The position numbers and the translations under genes were made by a program. From assembly GCF_012927245.1 (NCBI RefSeq), contig NZ_JABBGE010000006.1, positions 330,768 through 394,767 on the forward strand: a DNA stretch of 64,000 nucleotides, written 5' to 3'. This document shows, in pieces, positions 50,269 to 58,654 of this stretch. Numbering within the stretch: position 1 is the stretch's first letter; each line of letters begins with the position of its first letter. Below the pieces are notes generated by a model, which searched no databases, was not told where the DNA came from, and saw only the letters and a list, made by a program, of their open reading frames with translations. Source of the stretch: Streptomyces sp. R302 (GTDB taxonomy: Bacteria > Actinomycetota > Actinomycetes > Streptomycetales > Streptomycetaceae).

Positions 50269-50303
50269 GCCGGCCCGCCGCCACCTGCCGGCGGCGGGCC
50301 GGC
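50269..50303 (+). terminator. 14-bp perfect-stem hairpin between cebE and cebF
   Basis: GCCGGCCCGCCGCC (50269-50282) pairs exactly with 50290-50303 around a 7-base loop, 13 bases after the cebE stop. Such hairpins after binding-protein genes usually keep their mRNA more abundant than permease mRNA. Confidence 0.75.
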
Positions 50304-50347
50304 GCCGTCCGCACCACCGCACGCATCGACCTGGAAGGACGCCACCC

Positions 50348-51355
50348 GTGGCCACCTCCGTACGGGCGGAGCCTGGCGGCACCCCGCCGCCCCCCGCACC
50401 GCCCTCCCCGGCCGCCCCGCGCGGCCGCCGCCGCCCCGGCCCCGGCGGCTGGCGCAGCACCCTGTACCGCTGGGACGTCAAGGCGATCCCGTACGTCTTC
50501 ATCGCCCCCTTCTTCCTCACCTTCGCCGCCTTCGGCCTCTTCCCGCTGATCTACACGGGGTGGCTCTCGCTCAACCGGGTCGAGCTCGGCGGAACCGCCG
50601 AGTGGAAGGGTCTGGAGAACTACACCGACCTCGCCACCAGCGAGTTCTTCTGGAACGCGCTCCTCAACACCTTCACCATCGGTGTCATCTCCACCGTCCC
50701 GCAGCTGCTGATGGCCCTCGGCCTCGCCCACCTGCTGAACTACAAGCTCCGCGGCCGCGGCTTCTTCCGGGTCGCCGTCCTCGCCCCGTACGCCACCTCC
50801 ATCGCGGCGGCGACGCTGGTCTTCGCCCAGCTCTTCAACACCGACTACGGCATGATCAACAGCCTGCTCGACTGGGTGGGGATCGGGCCGATCGACTGGA
50901 ACACCTCCAAGTGGCCGGCGCAGATCGCGATCTCCGTCATCGTCACCTGGCGCTGGACCGGCTACAACGCGCTGATCTACCTGGCCGCCATGCAGGCCGT
51001 GCCGCAGGACCTCTACGAGGCGGCCTCGCTCGACGGCGCCTCCCGCTGGCGCCAGTTCCTCAGCGTCACCATCCCCTCCATCCGGCCGACGATCTTCTTC
51101 ACGATCATCGTCTCCACCATCGGCGCCACCCAGCTCTTCGGCGAGCCGATGCTCTACGGCGGCAGCGTCGGCATCAGCGGCGGCAGCGGCCACCAGTTCC
51201 AGACGCTGAGCCTCCTGATGTACGAAAAGGGCTGGATCACCGGCGCGCTGGGCTCCGCCTCGGCGATCGCCTGGGTCATGCTGGCGCTCCTGCTGCTCAT
51301 CGGCGGCATCCAGGCGCTCGTCTCCCGCCGCAACCGCAAGAAGCTGGGGGACTGA
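50348..51355 (+). CDS. cebF: cellobiose ABC permease CebF
   Basis: A 335-residue MalF-type permease. A Pro/Arg-rich cytoplasmic tail of about 35 residues precedes six predicted helices (first: PYVFIAPFFLTFAAFGLFPL). The EAA loop is LYEAASLDGASRWRQFLSVTIP near residue 222. GTG with GGAAGGAC upstream. Translation of cebG starts three bases after the stop. The ATPase must come from elsewhere, in Streptomyces the shared MsiK. Confidence 0.93.
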   Translation: MATSVRAEPGGTPPPPAPPSPAAPRGRRRPGPGGWRSTLYRWDVKAIPYVFIAPFFLTFAAFGLFPLIYTGWLSLNRVELGGTAEWKGLENYTDLATSEFFWNALLNTFTIGVISTVPQLLMALGLAHLLNYKLRGRGFFRVAVLAPYATSIAAATLVFAQLFNTDYGMINSLLDWVGIGPIDWNTSKWPAQIAISVIVTWRWTGYNALIYLAAMQAVPQDLYEAASLDGASRWRQFLSVTIPSIRPTIFFTIIVSTIGATQLFGEPMLYGGSVGISGGSGHQFQTLSLLMYEKGWITGALGSASAIAWVMLALLLLIGGIQALVSRRNRKKLGD

Positions 51356-51358
51356 CCC

Positions 51359-52273
51359 ATGGCCCGCACCCTCGACACCACGCCCGCCGTCGAACCGAAG
51401 ACGACCGGAGGGCGCCCGCCGCGCCGCGGATTCCGCCAGACGGCGGGCCGGCAGCACCACGCGGGACCGCTCACCTACGTGCTGCTCGTCATCGCCACCG
51501 TGGTCTCGCTCTTCCCGCTGTACTGGAACGTGGTCGCCGCCTCGCACACCGGCGACCGGGTGGTCCAGGCCCCCGCGCCGCTGCTGCCCGGCTCCCGCCT
51601 CCTCGACAACCTCAGCTTCGCCTGGGACCAGGTCGACATGGGCGAGGCGCTGATCAACACCACGGTCGTGGCGAGCCTGGTGGCCGCCTCCACCGTCCTC
51701 TTCTCCACCCTCGCCGGCTTCGCCTTCGCCAAGCTGCCCTTCAAGGGCCGCGGCATGCTGCTCTCGCTCGTGGTCGCCACGATGACCATCCCGCCGCAGC
51801 TCAGCGTCATCCCGCTGTACCAGATCATCACCGACCTCGGCTGGTTCGACCAGCTCCAGTCGGTCGTGCTGCCCTCCCTCGTCGCGGCCTTCGGCGTCTT
51901 CTTCATGCGCCAGTTCCTCGTCGAGGCGCTCCCCGTCGAGCTGGTCGAGGCGGCCCGCATGGACGGGGCGCACAGCCTGCGGATCATCTGGCACGTGGTC
52001 TTCCCGGTGGCCCGCCCGGCGATGGCGGTGCTCGGCATGCTCGTCTTCGTGCAGTCCTGGAACGACTTCTTCTGGCCGTTCATCGCGCTCACCCCGGACG
52101 GCAGCCCGACCCTCCAGGTCGCGCTCGCCGGCCTCGGAGCGGGCAACCACACCGTCGACCACGCGATCGTCCTGACCGGCGCGCTGATATCGACCGTGCC
52201 GCTGCTGCTGGTCTTCGCCTTCCTGGGCAAGCACATCGTGGGCGGCATCACCGCCGGCGCGGTCAAGAGCTGA
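51359..52273 (+). CDS. cebG: cellobiose ABC permease CebG
   Basis: A 304-residue MalG-type permease with six predicted helices. The EAA loop is LVEAARMDGAHSLRIIWHVVFP near residue 198, and the C-terminus reads IVGGITAGAVKS. It pairs with CebF. A hairpin at 52306-52328 separates it from the beta-glucosidase gene. Confidence 0.93.
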   Translation: MARTLDTTPAVEPKTTGGRPPRRGFRQTAGRQHHAGPLTYVLLVIATVVSLFPLYWNVVAASHTGDRVVQAPAPLLPGSRLLDNLSFAWDQVDMGEALINTTVVASLVAASTVLFSTLAGFAFAKLPFKGRGMLLSLVVATMTIPPQLSVIPLYQIITDLGWFDQLQSVVLPSLVAAFGVFFMRQFLVEALPVELVEAARMDGAHSLRIIWHVVFPVARPAMAVLGMLVFVQSWNDFFWPFIALTPDGSPTLQVALAGLGAGNHTVDHAIVLTGALISTVPLLLVFAFLGKHIVGGITAGAVKS

Positions 52274-52305
52274 CCGCACCCCGTGGTCGAGACCCGACCG
52301 CCCCC

Positions 52306-52328
52306 GGTCGGTCGAGCGCCGACCGACC
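52306..52328 (+). terminator. 9-bp perfect-stem hairpin between cebG and the beta-glucosidase gene
   Basis: GGTCGGTCG (52306-52314) pairs with CGACCGACC (52320-52328) around AGCGC. It may be a partial terminator, so the beta-glucosidase gene could be both read through and separately transcribed. Confidence 0.55.
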
Positions 52329-52433
52329 GTCCCGCCCTTCCCCGTACCGCAATTCCCTCGGCCCCGCCCGGGTCCGCCGCAGTCGCCGGACCCGAACGGA
52401 CCGACCCGTACCCCGCGTTGGGAGCCCTCTCCT

Positions 52434-53876
52434 ATGACCGCGTCCGAGACCCGGCCGCTCACCGCCACCCGCCCGTTCCCCTCCGACTTCCTCTGGGGCG
52501 CGGCGACCGCCGCCTACCAGATCGAGGGGGCGGCCCGTGAGGACGGCCGCACCCCGTCCATCTGGGACACCTTCTCCCACACCCCCGGCAAGGTCTTCGA
52601 GGGCCACACCGGGGACGTGGCCGTCGACCACTACCACCGCTTCCGCGAGGACGTCGCGCTCATGGCCGAACTCGGCCTGAACGCCTACCGGTTCTCCGTC
52701 TCCTGGTCCCGCGTCCAGCCCACCGGCCGGGGCCCCGCCGTCCAGAAGGGCCTCGACTTCTACCGCTCGCTCGTCGACGAGCTGCTCGCCGCCGGCATCG
52801 AACCGGCCCTCACCCTCTACCACTGGGACCTCCCGCAGGAGCTGGAGGACGCGGGCGGCTGGCCCGAGCGCGCCACGGCCGAGCGGTTCGCCGAGTACGC
52901 GGGGATCGTCGCCGACGCCGTCGGCGACCGCGTCAAGCGGTGGACCACCCTCAACGAGCCCTGGTGCAGCGCCTTCCTCGGGTACGGCTCCGGGGTGCAC
53001 GCCCCCGGCCGCACCGACCCGGTCGCCTCGCTGCGCGCCGCGCACCACCTCAACCTCGGCCACGGCCTCGCCGTCCAGGCGCTGCGCGCCTCGCTGCCGG
53101 CGGACCGTCAGATCGCGGTCTCGCTCAACCTGCACGAGGTGCGGGCGCGCAGCGCCTCCGCCGAGGACCTGGAGGCGGCCCGCCGGATCGACGCCGTCGG
53201 CAACCGCGTCTGGCTCGGCCCGATGCTGGAGGGCGCCTACCCCGAGGACCTGATCGCCGACACCCGCCACCTCACCGACTGGTCCTTCGTGCGGGCCGGT
53301 GACACGGCGACGGCCCACCAGCCGCTGGACTTCCTCGCCATCAACTACTACGCGCCCACGCTCGTGGCGCACGTCGCCGAGGGCGAGGAGAAGCCGCAGG
53401 ACGACGGGCACGGCGACAGCGCCCACTCTCCGTGGCCGGGCGCCGACTCGGTCGCCTTCCACCGCGCGCCCGGCGAGCGGACGGCGATGGGCTGGCCGGT
53501 GGACCCGAGCGGCCTGTACGACCTGCTGCGCCGGACCTCGGAGGCGTACCCGGGCCTGCCACTGGTGATCAGCGAGAACGGCGCCGCGTACGAGGACGTG
53601 GTCGGCGAGGACGGCGGGGTGCACGACCCGGAGCGCACCGCCTATGTGCACGCGCATCTGGCGGAGGTGCACCGGGCGATCGCCGACGGCATCGACGTCC
53701 GCGGCTACTTCCTGTGGTCGCTGCTCGACAACTTCGAGTGGGCGTACGGCTACGCGAAGCGGTTCGGCATGGTCCACGTCGACTACGACACCCTGCGGCG
53801 CACCCCGAAGACCAGCGCCCGCTGGTACGCGGGGGTGGCCCGCTCGGGCGAGCTGCGCGCGCCCGACGCGGTCTGA
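52434..53876 (+). CDS. bglC: GH1 beta-glucosidase BglC
   Basis: A 480-residue cytoplasmic enzyme converting imported cellobiose to glucose. GH1 features: FLWGAATAAYQIEGAAREDG at residue 17, acid/base Glu in TTLNEPWCS, nucleophile Glu in LVISENGAAYED, and GYFLWSLLDNFEWAYGYAKRFG. Its position at the end of cebEFG is the standard Streptomyces order. By removing cellobiose it also ends induction through CebR. The GGGAG preceding the ATG is its ribosome site, which only superficially resembles a CebR half-site. Confidence 0.95.
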   Translation: MTASETRPLTATRPFPSDFLWGAATAAYQIEGAAREDGRTPSIWDTFSHTPGKVFEGHTGDVAVDHYHRFREDVALMAELGLNAYRFSVSWSRVQPTGRGPAVQKGLDFYRSLVDELLAAGIEPALTLYHWDLPQELEDAGGWPERATAERFAEYAGIVADAVGDRVKRWTTLNEPWCSAFLGYGSGVHAPGRTDPVASLRAAHHLNLGHGLAVQALRASLPADRQIAVSLNLHEVRARSASAEDLEAARRIDAVGNRVWLGPMLEGAYPEDLIADTRHLTDWSFVRAGDTATAHQPLDFLAINYYAPTLVAHVAEGEEKPQDDGHGDSAHSPWPGADSVAFHRAPGERTAMGWPVDPSGLYDLLRRTSEAYPGLPLVISENGAAYEDVVGEDGGVHDPERTAYVHAHLAEVHRAIADGIDVRGYFLWSLLDNFEWAYGYAKRFGMVHVDYDTLRRTPKTSARWYAGVARSGELRAPDAV

Positions 53877-53892
53877 GCCGGGACACGAGGTG

Positions 53893-53920
53893 GGGCCGTG
53901 CCGGGTCACCGGCGCGGCCC
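53893..53920 (+). terminator. terminator hairpin of the ceb operon
   Basis: GGGCCGTGCCGG (53893-53904) pairs with 53909-53920 with one T-G pair around GTCA. It starts 17 bases after the bglC stop. Confidence 0.8.
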
Positions 53921-54122
53921 TCAGGCGTTCTTGAGGTGTGATCAGATGCCGACGACGCGGTGGCCGACGACGTAGACGCCGCCGGAGCCCTCCGCGGTCC
54001 GCCACTGGGCACGGCTCCGGGCGCCCTCCCGCGATGCCGCAGGCCCGGACGCATCACCGAAGGGTTCCGTGCCGGTGCGTCGCGCCCCGGCGGCCCGGAA
54101 GCCGGGGGTAGGGTCTCCGGCC

Positions 54123-54959
54123 GTGACTCCCGTACGCCTCCGCCGCCGCGCCGCGCTCGCCGGTGCCGCGCTGGCCGCGCTCCTGGTGGCCGCCCCCGCG
54201 CCGGCCGTGGCCCCGGCCCGTACCCTCACGGTGATCGCCCACCGGGGCGCGTCCTCGGCGGCGCCCGAGAACACGCTGGTCGCGGGCGAGGTGGCGCGCC
54301 GGGGCGGGGCGGAGTGGATCGAGAACGACGTCCGGCCGAGCCGGGACGGGGTGCCGTACGTGGTGCACGACGCGACGGTGGACCGGACGACCGACGGCTC
54401 GGGCGCGGTGCGGGAGCTGACCTCGGCGGAGCTGGACGCCCTGGACGCCGGTGGCTGGTTCGCGCCGTCCTTCGCCGGGGCCCGGGTGCCGACGCTCGCC
54501 GCGCAGCTGGCGGACCTGCGGGAGCGGGGCGGGCGGCTGCTCCTGGAGGTGAAGGGCGCGCACTCCCGGGCGGAGGTGGCGCGGATCGTCCGGGACGTGC
54601 GGGAGCAGCGGATGGCGGAGCGGGTGGTGGTGCAGAGCTTCGACGCGGTGTCGCTGCGGTACGTGCGGGAGCTGGCGCCCGAGCTGCCGCGGGCGCTGCT
54701 GCGGGACCGGCTCGACGCGGATCCGGTGGCGGTGGCGCGGGACCTGGGCCTGGCGGCGTACCACGTCTCCGACCGGGGGCTGTCGGCCCGTCCGGGCGTG
54801 GTGGCGGAGCTGCGGGCGGCCGGGGTGGCGGTGAACGTGTGGACGGTCGACGCGCCGGCGCGCTGGCGGGCGCTGGCCGATCTGGGGGTGGACGGGGTGA
54901 TCACGGACCGTCCGGCGGAGCTGGCCGGCTGGAACGCGGCGCGGGCCGGGCAGCGCTGA
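54123..54959 (+). CDS. glycerophosphodiester phosphodiesterase, secreted
   Basis: A 278-residue GDPD-type enzyme. A signal peptide covers residues 1-33. The catalytic TIM barrel has VIAHRGASSAAPENTL (His-Arg and Glu), ENDVRPSRDGVPYVVHD (Glu-Asp metal ligands, general acid His) and LLLEVKG. It would hydrolyse glycerophosphodiesters from lipids or teichoic acids outside the membrane to supply glycerol phosphate. GTG 54123 follows GGGTAGGG and starts the signal; GTG 54069 would add 18 residues. The preceding 200 bases show no gene. Confidence 0.88.
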   Translation: MTPVRLRRRAALAGAALAALLVAAPAPAVAPARTLTVIAHRGASSAAPENTLVAGEVARRGGAEWIENDVRPSRDGVPYVVHDATVDRTTDGSGAVRELTSAELDALDAGGWFAPSFAGARVPTLAAQLADLRERGGRLLLEVKGAHSRAEVARIVRDVREQRMAERVVVQSFDAVSLRYVRELAPELPRALLRDRLDADPVAVARDLGLAAYHVSDRGLSARPGVVAELRAAGVAVNVWTVDAPARWRALADLGVDGVITDRPAELAGWNAARAGQR

Positions 54960-54960
54960 G

Positions 54961-54992
54961 GGCCGGGCCCGTCGCGGTGGACGGGCCCGGCC
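54961..54992. terminator. bidirectional terminator between the phosphodiesterase and methyltransferase genes
   Basis: A 13-bp perfect stem (GGCCGGGCCCGTC at 54961-54973, complement at 54980-54992) with a 6-base loop, directly between two convergent genes. Confidence 0.88.
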
Positions 54993-55014
54993 CGGTGACC
55001 GGCCGCGCAGGGGA

Positions 55015-55908
55015 TCAGACGCGGTCGGCGGCGATCAGCACGTACTGGAAGGAGCCGTCCTTGTACGACTCGATGAACGCCTCCTCGATGCCGGTGACCA
55101 GCGACGAGGTGGCGCGCAGCTCCCAGTAGGGCAGCGTGTCGGGCGTCAGGTCGATGACGGCCTGGGGCACCAGGCGGTTGTCGGCCATCGCCTTCAGGTA
55201 CTCGCGGCGCGAGTGGATGTTGCACTCGAAGTGGGCGTTGATCTGGGAGACCCACTTGGAGGGCTGGCCGTACCTGGGGTTCCAGCAGCCGGTGATGGTG
55301 ACGTAGCGGCCGCCGACCTTGAGGAAGCGGGAGTGCTCGGCCATCAGGTCGTCGAGGTCGACGTACATGCTGGACTCGTTGTTCCAGGAGGCGGTGATGC
55401 TGCCCTTCTCGAACGGGGTGTCGAGCATGTTGCAGACCTGGGCGCGGACGTGGTCGTCGATGCCGAGCTCGCGGGCGCGCTTGTTGCCGAACTCCGCCTG
55501 GGTGGAGGAGAGGGTGACGCCCTCGACCTTGCAGCCGAAGCGCTGGTGGGCCATGACGCTGGAGCCGCCGCGGCCGCAGCCGGCGTCGACGAGGGTGTCG
55601 CCGGGGGTGACGGTGCCGAGGTGGTCGAGGAGGACTTCGGCCTGGGCGGACTCCAGGCGGTGCAGCTCGGTGATGAGCTTCTTCTCGTACTCGCTGTCCT
55701 CGGGGGTGCCGAGCGCGGCGTGGTCGACGGCGCCGATGCCGTAGTGGTGGTGGTAGAGGCCGTCCACGTCACCGAGGCGCAGGTTCACGGGCCGGGCCTC
55801 GGCGTTCCAGTAGCGGGCGATGTCGCCCTGGTACGGGGTCGCCGGGCCGGGGACGATGGCGGAGGCGCCGAGGGTGGTCAGCTCGTCGATGGTCACAGAG
55901 AAATCCAT
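55015..55908 (-). CDS. geranyl diphosphate 2-C-methyltransferase (2-MIB pathway)
   Basis: A 297-residue SAM-dependent methyltransferase that makes 2-methyl-GPP, the substrate of 2-methylisoborneol synthase. Features: LYHHHYGIGAVDHAALG near residue 50, the SAM-binding LVDAGCGRGGSSVMAHQRFG near 107, and GVTLSSTQAEFGN. The shape is that of the cyclopropane-synthase-like terpene C-methyltransferases. It is 17 bases downstream of the synthase gene in an operon that starts with the shell gene. A terminator follows. Confidence 0.93.
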   Translation of the reverse strand: MDFSVTIDELTTLGASAIVPGPATPYQGDIARYWNAEARPVNLRLGDVDGLYHHHYGIGAVDHAALGTPEDSEYEKKLITELHRLESAQAEVLLDHLGTVTPGDTLVDAGCGRGGSSVMAHQRFGCKVEGVTLSSTQAEFGNKRARELGIDDHVRAQVCNMLDTPFEKGSITASWNNESSMYVDLDDLMAEHSRFLKVGGRYVTITGCWNPRYGQPSKWVSQINAHFECNIHSRREYLKAMADNRLVPQAVIDLTPDTLPYWELRATSSLVTGIEEAFIESYKDGSFQYVLIAADRV

Positions 55909-55925
55909 TTCTTGCGGGACGGTGG

Positions 55926-57188
55926 TTACCAGAAGTCGGGCAGGCTGTATCGGAAGGTGTTGGTCTGGTGCCAGTAGTGGTTGCCGTCGACCCAGGTGGC
56001 GACGCCCTTGAGGAAGCGCAGCACGGTGGGGGCGGGGAAGGCGGCGGCCACCTCGGCGGCGGCGGCCTCGAAGGCGTGCATGAGGTCGTTGTGGACCTCG
56101 ATCGCCTTGAGGTAGGCGTCGCGCTCGGAGAGCTTCTCCCGTTCGGCGAGCACCACCGGCAGGTTGAGGTGGACACCGGGACTGGAGAGCTCCTTGGTGT
56201 AGGAGTACAGGTCGTTGACGATGGTCGTCGCGTTGCCCGCGAGGGCGATGACCCGCTGCATCTCCGGCCTGGCGTGCAGGTCCGCCGGCAGTTCGTAGCC
56301 GCCGACGGCGTCGGTGATGGTGGGGCAGGGGCGGAAGTTGTTGAACTGGCGCATGGCCAGGTACTCCCACACCTCGGGCATGTGGTCGGTCTCGGCCCAG
56401 GCCGCCTCGGCGAGGTAGCCCATGTGGAGCCGGGCCATGTCGTGCCGGAAGCGGTCGGCCTGGGAGGGGGAGGCCGCCCGGACGAAGTAGTCCATGGCGG
56501 AGCGGTACGAGCGGCGCGGGGCGTCCGAGCCGAGCGATTCCGCCCACGCCGGCGCGTACTCCGGGGTGGTGTGGAGGGGGTCGAGCGCGGTGTGCGCCAT
56601 GAGGAGACGGCCGCCGAGGCCGATCGGCGAGCCGCCGTGGTCCTCGCAGTAGCAGTCGTCGACGGCGTTCTCGGCGACCATGAGCCGGGTGGCGAGCATC
56701 AGGTGGTCGACGGTCGGGGCGTCGGGGTGGCAGGCCACCATGTAGCGCCCGACGGAGAAGCCGTCGAACTGCCCCTCCCACTCCTCCGGGTAGAGCTGGA
56801 CCTCGTCCACGGCCCAGTCCTTGATCCGGCGGCTGACCTCGTCCACGCGGACGGGGTCGGGGTCGGGGACGGGGTGGAAGTAGAGGCCCGGGATGGGCCG
56901 GCCCTCCGCCGCCGAGGGGGCGGCGGAGGGCGGCCCGGCGGGCTCCGGAAGGGCGTCCGGCGCCGGGACCGGCGCGGGGAGCGCTTCCGGGACCGCCGCC
57001 GGACGGGCGAGGGAGAGGGCGGTCGTGCCGAGCCCGCTGGGTCCGCCGGGGATCCAGCGGGGTGCGGCGGCCGGCGCGGGCGCCTCGGCGGCCGGGCCGG
57101 CGAGGGCCGCGGCGAGGACGTCGGCCCCGAGGCGGGCCGCCGCCGCGGGCGGGTGCGCCGGCAGGGGGGAGAGCCCGGGGTCGGGCAT
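55926..57188 (-). CDS. 2-methylisoborneol synthase, encapsulated terpene cyclase
   Basis: A 420-residue class I terpene cyclase that turns 2-methyl-GPP into the odorant 2-methylisoborneol. The metal motif is DDCYCED (177-183) and the NSE motif NDLYSYTKE (325-333). Residues 1-100 are Ala/Pro-rich and probably disordered. Within them GGPSGLGTTALSLARP (48-63) stands out as more ordered and is the best candidate for a cargo-loading segment. In related Streptomyces, this cyclase is packed into a family 2B encapsulin through its N-terminal region, and the shell gene is directly upstream here. A hairpin lies between the two genes. Confidence 0.94.
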   Translation of the reverse strand: MPDPGLSPLPAHPPAAAARLGADVLAAALAGPAAEAPAPAAAPRWIPGGPSGLGTTALSLARPAAVPEALPAPVPAPDALPEPAGPPSAAPSAAEGRPIPGLYFHPVPDPDPVRVDEVSRRIKDWAVDEVQLYPEEWEGQFDGFSVGRYMVACHPDAPTVDHLMLATRLMVAENAVDDCYCEDHGGSPIGLGGRLLMAHTALDPLHTTPEYAPAWAESLGSDAPRRSYRSAMDYFVRAASPSQADRFRHDMARLHMGYLAEAAWAETDHMPEVWEYLAMRQFNNFRPCPTITDAVGGYELPADLHARPEMQRVIALAGNATTIVNDLYSYTKELSSPGVHLNLPVVLAEREKLSERDAYLKAIEVHNDLMHAFEAAAAEVAAAFPAPTVLRFLKGVATWVDGNHYWHQTNTFRYSLPDFW

Positions 57189-57214
57189 CCGTCAGCTCCT
57201 TGCTGGGTGGGGTG

Positions 57215-57237
57215 GTCCGTCCCGGAACGGGACGGAC
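57215..57237 (-). terminator. 10-bp perfect-stem hairpin between shell and cargo genes
   Basis: GTCCGTCCCG (57215-57224) and CGGGACGGAC (57228-57237) with loop GAA, beginning within 10 bases of the shell stop. It may lower transcription into the cyclase gene so that many shell subunits are made per cargo enzyme. Confidence 0.7.
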
Positions 57238-57244
57238 GGGGGCG

Positions 57245-58654
57245 TCAGTCGCGGCGGCGGGCGATCTGCACGTTCTCCATCACGCCGAGGGCGTCGGGCA
57301 CGAGGACGGCGGCGGAGTAGTACGTGGTGACGAGGTACGACATGATCGCCTGCTCGCTGATGCCCATGAAGCGGACGGAGAGGCCGGGCTCGAACTCCTC
57401 CGGGATGCCGGTCTGGCGCAGGCCGATGACGCCCTGGTTCTCCTCGCCGGTACGCATGGCGATGATGGAGCTGGTCTGCTCCTTGGTGATCGGGATCTTG
57501 TTGCAGGGCAGGATCGGGACGCCGCGCCAGGCCGGCACGGACTGGCCGCCGAGGTCGACGTGGTCCGGGTAGAGCCCGCGGGCGTTGAACTCGCGGCCGA
57601 TGGCGGCGATGGTGCGCGGGTGGGCGAGGAAGAGCTTGGTGCCCCGGCGGCGGCTGAGCAGCTCGTCCATGTCGTCCGGGGTGGGCGGGCCGGAGTGGGT
57701 CTGGATGCGCTGCTTGAAGTCGGCGTTGTGCAGGAGGCCGAACTCGCGGTTGTTGACGAGCTCGTGCTCCTGCCGCTCGCGGAGGGCCTCGATGGTCAGG
57801 CGGAGCTGCTCCTCCGTCTGGTTGTGCGGGCCGTTGTAGAGGTCGGCGACGCGGGTGTGGACCTTGAGGATGGTCTGCGCGACGGAGAGCTCGTACTCGC
57901 GCGGCTTGAGCTCGTAGTCCACGAAGGCGCCGGGCAGGACGGCCTCGCCGACGTGCCCGGAGGACATGGCGATCTCGGCCTCGCCGTGCTTGTTCTGCGC
58001 CTGGTCGGGGAGGCTGGAGAAGTCGTGGATGTGGGCCTGGAGGGCCGGGGCGTTCGCCATGACGGCGGCGAAGTCGGCGCGGGAGAGGGTGAGGAGGGTG
58101 CCCGAGGTCTCGGCGGTGGCCGTGTAGTCCCAGGTGGCGTCGGCGTCGAGCAGCGCGTTCTCGCCGAAGCGGTCGCCGTCGCCGAGGACGGCGACGGCGA
58201 CCTCCTCGTCGTAGGGGCCCTCGGAGGTCTGGGCGATGCGGCCGTGGGCGAGGAGGTGGATCTCGCCGGCCGGGTTGCCGCGGGTGACGATGATCTCGCC
58301 GGCGGAGAAGTCGCGCTGGACGCAGCGGTCGGCGAGCGCGGTGAGCACGTCGACGTCGTCGAAGCCGCGGAGCAGGGCGAGTTCGCCGAGCTCGCGGGGG
58401 ATCACGCGGACGGTGGCGCCGTCCTGGACGAACTCCACCCGGCCGTCGCCGACGGTGTAGCTGAGCCTGCGGTTGACGCGGTAGGCGCCGCCCTTGGTCT
58501 CCACCCAGGGGAGCATCCGCAGCAGCCAGCGGGAGGTGATCTCCTGCATCTGCGGGGCGGACTTGGTGGTGGAGGCGAGGTTCCGCGCGGCGTGGGTGCT
58601 GAGGGACTGCTGCGGGGGTGCCGCCTGGGCTTCCGGGCTGGTGTCGACGGTCAT
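57245..58654 (-). CDS. family 2B encapsulin shell protein with cyclic-nucleotide-binding-like domain (EshA-like)
   Basis: A 469-residue protein related to EshA. An N-terminal arm (1-40) and HK97-type shell parts (VETKGGAYRVNRRLSYT; later DFKQRIQTHSGPP, DELLSRRRGTKLFLAHP, LPCNKIPITKEQTSSI) surround an inserted cNMP-binding-type domain at about 93-207. Its phosphate-binding cassette reads GDGDRFGENALL and continues DADATWDYTATA, so the Arg that contacts the cyclic phosphate in CAP-like domains is missing. The shell should self-assemble and enclose 2-MIB synthase. ATG 58654 has an AAGGAGAG site. It is the first gene of the operon. Confidence 0.92.
   Translation of the reverse strand: MTVDTSPEAQAAPPQQSLSTHAARNLASTTKSAPQMQEITSRWLLRMLPWVETKGGAYRVNRRLSYTVGDGRVEFVQDGATVRVIPRELGELALLRGFDDVDVLTALADRCVQRDFSAGEIIVTRGNPAGEIHLLAHGRIAQTSEGPYDEEVAVAVLGDGDRFGENALLDADATWDYTATAETSGTLLTLSRADFAAVMANAPALQAHIHDFSSLPDQAQNKHGEAEIAMSSGHVGEAVLPGAFVDYELKPREYELSVAQTILKVHTRVADLYNGPHNQTEEQLRLTIEALRERQEHELVNNREFGLLHNADFKQRIQTHSGPPTPDDMDELLSRRRGTKLFLAHPRTIAAIGREFNARGLYPDHVDLGGQSVPAWRGVPILPCNKIPITKEQTSSIIAMRTGEENQGVIGLRQTGIPEEFEPGLSVRFMGISEQAIMSYLVTTYYSAAVLVPDALGVMENVQIARRRD

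Noticed and set aside
52419..52432. CebR-like TGGGAGCCCTCTCC before bglC
   Set aside because: Only 11 of 14 positions fit, symmetry is lost, and the GGGAG part is the ribosome-binding site of bglC.
53921..54122. Possible gene between bglC and the phosphodiesterase gene
   Set aside because: Frames here are short continuations of neighbouring shadows without ribosome sites.
55015..58654. Claiming the encapsulin-terpene operon as a new system
   Set aside because: Encapsulation of 2-methylisoborneol synthase by family 2B shells in Streptomyces is already described; only the local details are reported as findings.
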